In this document: in pieces, positions 57,340 through 64,000 of the stretch
Numbering within the stretch: position 1 is the stretch's first letter
Layout: each line of letters starts with the position of its first letter
NCBI GenBank assembly: GCA_002748155.1
Contig: PDRO01000002.1
Coordinates: 1-64,000 of the forward strand
Length of the DNA: 64,000 nt
Reading direction: 5' to 3'
From: Actinomycetales bacterium
GTDB taxonomy: Bacteria; Actinomycetota; Actinomycetes; Actinomycetales; Dermatophilaceae
Program-made: the position numbers and the translations under genes
The notes under the pieces: generated by a model
The model's input: only the letters and a program-made list of their open reading frames with translations
What the model was told of the DNA's origin: nothing
Databases searched by the model: none

Positions 57340-58755
57340 CTAGAACAGATCCAGCCACCGGGTGAGATCGGCGAGGAAGGCCAGGTCGAGCTCGCCGGGC
57401 ACGGCATACTCCTCGATCGTGGTCTTGCCCTGAGTCGGCATGAAGATGTGGTTGAGGCCGGGGTACCGGTGATACTCGACACTCGGGTTGCCGGCCAGCA
57501 CCGGGCGCCAGGCCTCGAAGTCACGCTCGACGGATGCCTGGAAGTCGGCTTCACCGTGAGCTACGAACAACGGCATAGTCAGGCCACTGGCCAGCGCGGC
57601 GTGGTCGAGAGCGTTGACGCTGGCAACGTAGCTCGCCGGCAGCCCGAAGGCCCCCGGACCACTCGTATCGGTGATCGCCTCGGCCAGCGCGCTTTGGGCC
57701 CTGGCCTGCGCGACGAGATCGGACTGCTCGTCGGCGCTCTTGCCGCTGGTCTCGATAACGTCGAGCTGTTGGTCGAGCATGATCTGCCAGAGACTGCGGG
57801 GACTGCCAGCCAGCAACACTCCCCCGGCCAGACCCGGGTCAGCAGCCAACACTGCCGGCACCACCATGGCTCCCTGACTGTGCCCGAGCAGCACGACAGC
57901 GGCCCCAGCAGTCTTCGGGTTGCCTCGGACCAGCTCGATCGCGGCCGCAGCGTCGTCGAGGTACTCGGCCTGAATGGTCACCGGTTCGCTCTCGGCTAGC
58001 TCTGGGTGAGCGGCATACCTCTTGTCGAAACGTAGCGAAGCAAAACCGCTGTCGCGCAAGGCAGCCGCAAGCTGTGCGAACGGCTTGTTCGCTCCCACCG
58101 TGGAATCCGCGTCCGTCGGGCCCGAGCCGCCGAGCATGACCACGACAGCCGACGGGGCGGTCGCCGGCACGGTGAGGATGCCGGGAAGCTCGCGTTCGCC
58201 CACGGCCACCCGCTCGGCGCCCTCGGGCACGGTAGCCGCGGAGGTGTCAGTCGTCGTGGCACCTGCTAGGTCGGCAACTTCGGCCGCTGTCGCGGTGGCG
58301 AAGAAGACCCCGGCCAGCTTGCTCTCGCTGTCGAAACTCGTCGTCACGCGCACGACCCGGTTGGCGTACTGCAGATAACTCTTGACGACATCGAGGCCTT
58401 GGGTTTGACTGACCTTTGCGCCGAGAGTCAACTGATACTCGCCAGCTCCGAAGATCGCTTGCTCCCAAGCGGCTGTGAGACCGTCGGCCGTAATCTCACC
58501 CTTGACTTGTGCCGTCGCACCGTCGAGCACGCTTTCGGTGTCACCGGCTAGCAACTGCGCCACGGCATCAAGACCCCGCTGCCGGACTTCAGCTGACTCG
58601 AGCAGTGGTGTCACGGTGGTGGTCTTCGGCTCGGAGCCGGCGGCAGATTCGCTGGTATCGGCGCTGGGCGCACATGCCGCGAACGAAAACATGAGCAAAG
58701 CCACCACGGCGGCCATGACGATCGGGACGTGGGCGGCGCGTTGGTTGCTGGTCAT
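57340..58755 (-). CDS. secreted alpha/beta hydrolase with N-terminal DUF3887-like domain
   Basis: Lipobox-like SFAACAPS; VVVMLGGSGPTDAD, VVLLGHSQGAMVVPAV nucleophile elbow. Confidence 0.8.
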   Translation of the reverse strand: MTSNQRAAHVPIVMAAVVALLMFSFAACAPSADTSESAAGSEPKTTTVTPLLESAEVRQRGLDAVAQLLAGDTESVLDGATAQVKGEITADGLTAAWEQAIFGAGEYQLTLGAKVSQTQGLDVVKSYLQYANRVVRVTTSFDSESKLAGVFFATATAAEVADLAGATTTDTSAATVPEGAERVAVGERELPGILTVPATAPSAVVVMLGGSGPTDADSTVGANKPFAQLAAALRDSGFASLRFDKRYAAHPELAESEPVTIQAEYLDDAAAAIELVRGNPKTAGAAVVLLGHSQGAMVVPAVLAADPGLAGGVLLAGSPRSLWQIMLDQQLDVIETSGKSADEQSDLVAQARAQSALAEAITDTSGPGAFGLPASYVASVNALDHAALASGLTMPLFVAHGEADFQASVERDFEAWRPVLAGNPSVEYHRYPGLNHIFMPTQGKTTIEEYAVPGELDLAFLADLTRWLDLF

Positions 58756-58877
58756 CGTGACTTCCCCCTACCCACTTCGTGAATGAGCTTTTCTCGCATG
58801 GTTTTCCTCGTCCTCGATAATCCGAACCTGACCGGTGACGTGAGCAGTGTGACGCCAGCTTCGGCAGACAAACCAGC

Positions 58878-59363
58878 CTATTCGCTCAACGGTGCCCGGG
58901 CCCGCGCGTGGGTGGTGATGGTGATCGGCCGGTCCAGGAAGGCCAGAGCACCGCCGGTCATCGGCAGCTCGACCTGGGCTTCGACGACAACAACGGCCGT
59001 GTCAGCGGACTCGGCCCCGGTGCCGGAGCCGATCCGCCAGGACGTCACCCCCGACGGCATCGGGAGAGCCGCAAGGTATGCGCCAGCCGAGTCACGGACT
59101 GTGGCATCCGAGAGCGCAACCGCCCGATTCAGCTTGCCCGAATAGACGGCCGACGGATCGAGAGCGTCAGCCGCGTCAAGGGCCGCCCCATCGGCCACGT
59201 CGATGAGCCGCACCCGGGCCAGGTGGGCGGCAGTCGCATCGATCCCGCCGATGACGAGCAGCGTCGTGATGAGACACAACCCGAGAATGAGCACCGAGAG
59301 CTGACCGGCGTCGGAGCGCTCACCCCGCCGAACGGCCCGCGAGACAACCCGCCACCACGACAT
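58878..59363 (-). CDS. Rv3654c-like/TadE-like helper protein of Tad locus
   Basis: RSDAGQLSVLILGLCLITTLLVIGGIDATAAHLARVRLIDVADGAALDAADA. Confidence 0.75.
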   Translation of the reverse strand: MSWWRVVSRAVRRGERSDAGQLSVLILGLCLITTLLVIGGIDATAAHLARVRLIDVADGAALDAADALDPSAVYSGKLNRAVALSDATVRDSAGAYLAALPMPSGVTSWRIGSGTGAESADTAVVVVEAQVELPMTGGALAFLDRPITITTHARARAPLSE

Positions 59364-59364
59364 G

Positions 59365-59832
59365 TCAACTACCCCGGAAACGATCGACCACGGACACATG
59401 GGTCGCCGACACCGGCACCGTTGCGGGGACAGCTGAGGCGACGAAATCGGGCACGAACGGTAGTTGCACGGTGATCGTCGCCGTGACACTCACCCGGCCC
59501 TCGGGTCGCAGGCAAGGCATTCCGTCGCACGCGACGATGACGTCGTTACCAGCGACGCCGAATTCGTGCCCGAAGTCGGCGTAGGACAAGGCTGCCGCCG
59601 CCTGGGCCCGCGGCAGCGCTGCTTCCGCAGTGTCGGCCGTCGTGAAGGCGCGGGCTGCTTCACGGGCCGCAGTCGTCGCCGAATAGGCCGCGCCCTGGAG
59701 GGCGGCGAGCGTGACGATGAGATACGCCAGCGGCACCAGCACGAGCACACCGAGAAAGAGGAACTCGACGATGGCCCGACCCGAATCGCGACGGAGTCGC
59801 AGGAGGCGGTCTGCCAGCAACGCGAGTCTCAT
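59365..59832 (-). CDS. TadE family pilus assembly protein
   Basis: RRDSGRAIVEFLFLGVLVLVPLAYLIVTLAALQGAAYSATTAAREAARAF. Confidence 0.8.
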   Translation of the reverse strand: MRLALLADRLLRLRRDSGRAIVEFLFLGVLVLVPLAYLIVTLAALQGAAYSATTAAREAARAFTTADTAEAALPRAQAAAALSYADFGHEFGVAGNDVIVACDGMPCLRPEGRVSVTATITVQLPFVPDFVASAVPATVPVSATHVSVVDRFRGS

Positions 59833-60227
59833 GGCGCGCTCACCTGCCGCTCGTCGAAAGCTCGGCCAACCAGCTGCATCGAGCCGCTGGGTCCGATCAA
59901 CCCGATGACCGGGATAGGGGTGTCGACGCGCACTTCGACGACCGCCACTCCCGCATCCGTCGTCGCCCGCTCGGCGGTCACCCGCTGGGCGTATGCCGTG
60001 CCGAGGCTGTCGGTCACGAGCTGACGGGTGCGCTCGGCAGCCTCCGCCGGCGACGCATCGGCGCGGGCACCAGCTCGCGCGCCCTCGGCAGCGCACGCGA
60101 TGACCGTGTTACGGACGTGCAAGATCAGCCCGAGCTGGAACAGTCCCATCCCGAGCAGGAGCACCAAGCTCGCGACCATGACGAATTCGGCGACCGCCGA
60201 ACCACGCTCGAGCCTGCTCTCGACCAC
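59829..60227 (-). CDS. TadE family pilus assembly protein
   Basis: ERGSAVAEFVMVASLVLLLGMGLFQLGLILHVRNTVIACAAEGARAGA. Confidence 0.85.
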   Translation of the reverse strand: MVESRLERGSAVAEFVMVASLVLLLGMGLFQLGLILHVRNTVIACAAEGARAGARADASPAEAAERTRQLVTDSLGTAYAQRVTAERATTDAGVAVVEVRVDTPIPVIGLIGPSGSMQLVGRAFDERQVSAP

Positions 60228-60242
60228 CTATCGCTACTTACG

Positions 60243-60503
60243 TCACGGACCTGCGGTCACGCTGTTGACTGCGTCGGTGAACAGCGCCTTGAGTTGATCC
60301 TCGGCGAGCACCCAGAGGGCGGCCACCAACCCAGCGCTCATCACCGTGATCAGCACCCACCCGGGCACGTCACCACGGTCGGTGCGGCCGACGTCCGAGC
60401 CCGGCCCCGGGCGGCGTAACGACGCCAGCGCGACCCGCAGGCCGAGCATGCCCACGAGCCACGCGTGGAAGCATAGATAGACAACGTTCGTGAGCTTCTT
60501 CAT
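60243..60503 (-). CDS. small Flp-pilin-like membrane protein
   Basis: MKKLTNVVYLCFHAW...DRGDVPGWVLITVMSAGLVAALWVLAEDQLKALFTDAVNSVTAGP, Tad locus position. Confidence 0.65.
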   Translation of the reverse strand: MKKLTNVVYLCFHAWLVGMLGLRVALASLRRPGPGSDVGRTDRGDVPGWVLITVMSAGLVAALWVLAEDQLKALFTDAVNSVTAGP

Positions 60504-60570
60504 GTGGTTCCCCTGTCGAGGCGTGAGTTGGTGTCGGTTCATTGGTGTGAGCACCAGTTGGTGCAACGGA

Positions 60571-61512
60571 CTACATGTCGAGTCTGAGCATCGCGATACC
60601 CGGGAAAATAGCGAATACGATGGTGATCGGCAGCACGAGGAACACGATCGGAACGAGCATGCCGATCTCTTTACGTCCGCCGGACTCCATGACGGCGCGG
60701 CGCCCGGCCTCGCGGGCATCCTGGGCTTGGGCCCGCAACACTTCCGCCAACGGTGACCCGCGCTCGACGGCCACGATCATGCCGTCGACGAACCGAGCCA
60801 GGCTGACCAGCCCGGTCCGGTCCGCCAGGCCCTGCAGCGCGCTCGGCAGGCTTGCCCCGGCTCGGGCATCGGCCAAGCACCGACCCAACTCGACCGACAA
60901 CTCGCCGCGAGAGAGCCGGCATACCCGGTCCAAAGCTCCCGCCGCTCCTTCGCCGGCACTGACCGCGAGTGCGAGTAGCTCGGCCACCGTGGGGAACTCG
61001 GCCATGATCCGCTCCTCGCGGAGCCGCACCTCACGGGACAGCCACTGGTCACGGGCCATCACCCCGGTGAGCACACAGCAACCGACCAGGACAACCACGG
61101 CGACGGCCGAGGCCTCTCGACCCACGATGGCCAGCAGACCGAGAATCAGACCGATCCCGCCACCAGCCGCACCCCAGAGCACCTGCTCGCTTCGGAATCC
61201 GTCGACGTCGAGGCCCCGTCCCGCGCGCAACAGGCGACGCCGCACCGAGGCTGAGCCACCCATCACCCGGTCGACCCAGACGGCCAGGTCTCGCACAAGT
61301 GGCCGTAGCAGCAGCGCCAAACCCTTGGAGGCATCCGGCTGGCTGCCGAGCAGACGCGACGGTGGCAATGCGTCCCGCAAATACGGGGCCATGCGCTCAG
61401 CCAGCTCCGGTCGTCGGTTCACGGGCAGACCGACGATGATCAGCCACCCGCCCAGCCCGAGTATCAGCCCGGTGAGACCACCCGGCAGCGACCATGATGT
61501 GAGCCAACTCAT
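60571..61512 (-). CDS. type II secretion F family protein (TadC-like)
   Basis: T2SSF pattern LALAVSAGEGAAGALDRVCRLSRGELSVELGRCLADARAGASLPSAL. Confidence 0.85.
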   Translation of the reverse strand: MSWLTSWSLPGGLTGLILGLGGWLIIVGLPVNRRPELAERMAPYLRDALPPSRLLGSQPDASKGLALLLRPLVRDLAVWVDRVMGGSASVRRRLLRAGRGLDVDGFRSEQVLWGAAGGGIGLILGLLAIVGREASAVAVVVLVGCCVLTGVMARDQWLSREVRLREERIMAEFPTVAELLALAVSAGEGAAGALDRVCRLSRGELSVELGRCLADARAGASLPSALQGLADRTGLVSLARFVDGMIVAVERGSPLAEVLRAQAQDAREAGRRAVMESGGRKEIGMLVPIVFLVLPITIVFAIFPGIAMLRLDM

Positions 61513-62375
61513 CGCAAGACCCGCTGATCCTCGGGCAACCGCGCGATCCGCACCATGAGCCGATAGGCGAGCACGGTCAACAACGCCCCGATGACGAGCA
61601 CGAGAGCCCCTGTCGCAGTCGAATAGGCACGGACCGCTCCGGGCTGAACCGACATCATCCCGAGCACGATCCACGGCGCGGCAGCCGCCACTCGGGCGGC
61701 GTTGACGGTCCACCCCTGCCTGGTCTCCAGCTCGGTGCGGGTTCGGGAATCCTCACGAAGGAACGTCGACAAGGTGCGGAGCACGCGGCCCAGATCGGAA
61801 CCACCGACCTCGCGCGCAATCCGCAACGACTCGACGAGCCGGTCTGCGACCGGATCGGCCAACCGGTCTTTGAGCCGGTCGAGGCTTTCTTGGAACCGCC
61901 CGGTGAAGCGGTAGTCCTCGGCGAAAGCCGCGAAAGCCGGTCGCAACTCTTCCGGGCCACGGACCGATAGCTGAGCGAGCGCTTCGGGCAGGGCCAGCCC
62001 GGCCCGCACGGCCGAAGCGATGTTGTCGACTGCGTCGGGCCACAGGTCCCGCAGCTGCGCACGCCGTCGCCGGGCACGCATTCCGACCAGGACCCGTGGG
62101 GCGTAGCCGGCCATGGCGGCGAAGCAGACAGCGATCGGCAGGGCACGAGTGGTGGAGTATGCCCCGAGCAGGACGGCCACGAAGCTGATCACGCTGGCCA
62201 CGATGACCTGGCGCACGGTGATCGCCTCGAAGCCTGCTTGCACGAGCTCGTCGGCCATCCGGTCGGTCAGTCGAGGGCCGGAGCTCCGGGGCGCGGAAGG
62301 CTCTCGTGGCCAGAACGACCAGTACATGCAGAACACACCGGCCCCGAAGAGGAGTCCGACGAACAACGGGATCAT
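61509..62375 (-). CDS. type II secretion F family protein (TadB-like)
   Basis: WPDAVDNIASAVRAGLALPEALAQLSVRGPEELRPAFAAFAEDYRFTGRF. Confidence 0.88.
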   Translation of the reverse strand: MIPLFVGLLFGAGVFCMYWSFWPREPSAPRSSGPRLTDRMADELVQAGFEAITVRQVIVASVISFVAVLLGAYSTTRALPIAVCFAAMAGYAPRVLVGMRARRRRAQLRDLWPDAVDNIASAVRAGLALPEALAQLSVRGPEELRPAFAAFAEDYRFTGRFQESLDRLKDRLADPVADRLVESLRIAREVGGSDLGRVLRTLSTFLREDSRTRTELETRQGWTVNAARVAAAAPWIVLGMMSVQPGAVRAYSTATGALVLVIGALLTVLAYRLMVRIARLPEDQRVLR

Positions 62376-63604
62376 CGGGCCTCCTGAGCGAGCAGTTCGG
62401 TCACCCGGTATCCGGCTCGCTCGAACCGCTCCGGATGTGGGGGGAAACCGTCGCCACGCCGCAGGACACCGCCTTGCGTGGTGAACAGGTCGGCTACTTC
62501 GATGACATCGCCCTCAACCCGACCGGGCACGGCGATGATCTCACGCACTCGGCGTACTCCGTCGTAGTCCATGGCGATCTGCACGACGAGGTCGATCGAA
62601 GACGCGACGGTCGGCACGACGAATCTCGGTGACACGTTCTCACCGGCCAGTAGCGGGAGCGTGCACATCTTCGTGATCGCCTCGCGGCCCGAGTTGGCGT
62701 GCACCGTACACATCCCGGGCAATCCCGAGTTGAGCGCGATGAGCAGGTCGAGACTCTCGGCCTGGCGGACCTCGCCGACGATGATCCGCGAGGGCCGCAT
62801 CCGCAGAGCCTCGGTCACCAACCGACGCAACGGAACCTCGCCGGTCCCTTCGAGGCTGGCCTGTCGGCACTGCATACTCGCCACATCGCGCAGCGGGATC
62901 TTCAGCTCGAAGACCTCTTCGCAGGTGACCACGCGCTCGCGAGCCGGCACTGCCGCGGCCAGGCAATTGAGCAGTGTCGTCTTCCCTGCTTGGGTGCCGC
63001 CGGCGACCAGGATGTTCAAGCCGGACACGACCGCTGCTTCGAGAAACGCCGCTGCCGGGCGGGTAAGGGTTCCGAGCCGGACGAGGTCGTCGAGATGAGT
63101 GGCGCGCACGACGAACTTACGGATGTTGACGGTCCAATGGTCCCGAGTGATGTCCGGGATGACGACATGCAACCGGGAACCGTCGGCGAGCATCGCGTCG
63201 ACGAACGGGCTGGACAGGTCGACCCGCCGTCCGGAGGCTCGCAGCATCCGCTCGACCAGATCCCGGATCTCGTCCGCAGTCAGAATGGTGGTGGTCAATT
63301 CGGCCAAGCCGCCCCGGGCGACGAAGACCTTGTCGGGGGCGTTGATCCAGATCTCCTCGACCAGCGGGTCGTCGAAATAGCGTTGCAGCGGCCCCCAGCC
63401 CACGACCGCGTCGAGGATGGTCTTGACCGCATCGTCGAGGCTCGGCAGAGTCGGCATACCGGAAGACAGCGAACGCTCGTCGTAGTCGTCGACCGCAGCT
63501 CGCACCAGTTGGTTGATCTCACCCTGGTGACGGATCGGGTCCAGCCCAGATCGCCGGATGAGCTCACGCACCTCACCCTCGACGTGATGCAACGCGTCAG
63601 CCAT
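62372..63604 (-). CDS. CpaF/TadA family secretion ATPase
   Basis: VAGGTQAGKTTLLNCLAAAVPARERVVTCEEVFELK, MRPSRIIVGEVRQAESLDLLIALNSGLPGMCTVHANS. Confidence 0.93.
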   Translation of the reverse strand: MADALHHVEGEVRELIRRSGLDPIRHQGEINQLVRAAVDDYDERSLSSGMPTLPSLDDAVKTILDAVVGWGPLQRYFDDPLVEEIWINAPDKVFVARGGLAELTTTILTADEIRDLVERMLRASGRRVDLSSPFVDAMLADGSRLHVVIPDITRDHWTVNIRKFVVRATHLDDLVRLGTLTRPAAAFLEAAVVSGLNILVAGGTQAGKTTLLNCLAAAVPARERVVTCEEVFELKIPLRDVASMQCRQASLEGTGEVPLRRLVTEALRMRPSRIIVGEVRQAESLDLLIALNSGLPGMCTVHANSGREAITKMCTLPLLAGENVSPRFVVPTVASSIDLVVQIAMDYDGVRRVREIIAVPGRVEGDVIEVADLFTTQGGVLRRGDGFPPHPERFERAGYRVTELLAQEAR

Positions 63605-63810
63605 GCTCCTGGCACCTCCTCCCGCTGTGCGACCCATGCTAGGTATGCCGCGCCCACGCCGCGACCCGCGCCCAGCCGGTTGGGGATAACTACCGCCTTC
63701 GCAGCGACACGTGTGCTCTGGTTGGCTGCGTGGCCGTCGTGAGAGACGCACCCACGGTGCCTCGTTCACCGTCTATCCTCGGGATTCCGGTCGGATTTCG
63801 CGAGGAGGTC

Positions 63811-64000
63811 GTGGTGACCCGACGTCTGCCCTGGCTCGATGGGCGGCCGCACCCCCGTGACGTGCTCCGGGAGGCGCCTTTCGCCGGCGCGTTGCAGCGG
63901 TATGCCGAGCAGTTGGGCCACTCGGTCGAAGCCGTGCGCGAGGAAGCCGAACCGGTCCTCGACGAGATGCTCGCCTCGCACCGCGAGCGCGTCGCCGGAG
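63811..64000 (+). CDS. N-terminal fragment of a CDS, possibly glycerol-3-phosphate acyltransferase-like (truncated by window end)
   Basis: GTG start after AGGAGG; VVTRRLPWLDGRPHPRDVLREAPFAGALQRYAEQLGHSVEAVREEAEPVLDEMLASHRERVAG. Confidence 0.5.
   Translation, partial: MVTRRLPWLDGRPHPRDVLREAPFAGALQRYAEQLGHSVEAVREEAEPVLDEMLASHRERVAG

Noticed and set aside
1-64000. CRISPR array or cas genes
   Set aside because: No regularly spaced repeats with unique spacers and no Cas-like ORFs seen.

Overview
High-GC actinobacterial chromosome segment, probably Micrococcales. Most of it is ordinary housekeeping and metabolic sequence: gpsA, GDPD, MFS, an omega-amino-acid catabolic cluster, ettA, ssb-like, paired dynamin-like GTPases, orn, bcp, rdgB/rph, murI, clpS, NAPRTase, Sua5/YciO and a Tad pilus locus, plus four tRNAs. 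The standout is a compact minus-strand RiPP operon at about 26.0-39.2 kb. It contains what look like the core genes of a daptide pathway (the RiPP class with an aminated C-terminus): Fe-ADH-like oxidative decarboxylase, class III aminotransferase, methyltransferase, recognition-like protein and M50 intramembrane protease. Two small precursor genes are missing from the supplied ORF track (33559..33726 and 33347..33511). They share an ELxMQELExMEAPG leader and both end in Thr. The same operon also carries a class III lanthipeptide synthetase (LanKC), an LLM/F420-type oxidoreductase, a GT2 glycosyltransferase and an ABC exporter, which suggests a hybrid daptide / dehydrated-peptide pathway. Both cores lack Cys, so LanKC cannot make lanthionine on them by itself. 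Other observations are a separate Cys-containing small peptide gene (41316..41453), an internally deleted IS3 element with both TIRs, two decayed pseudogenes (DUF1016/YhcG-like and DUF3422-like), small tandem duplications, and an over-represented GGCATAC/GTATGCC heptamer. All family calls come from reading the translated sequence; no database search was run.
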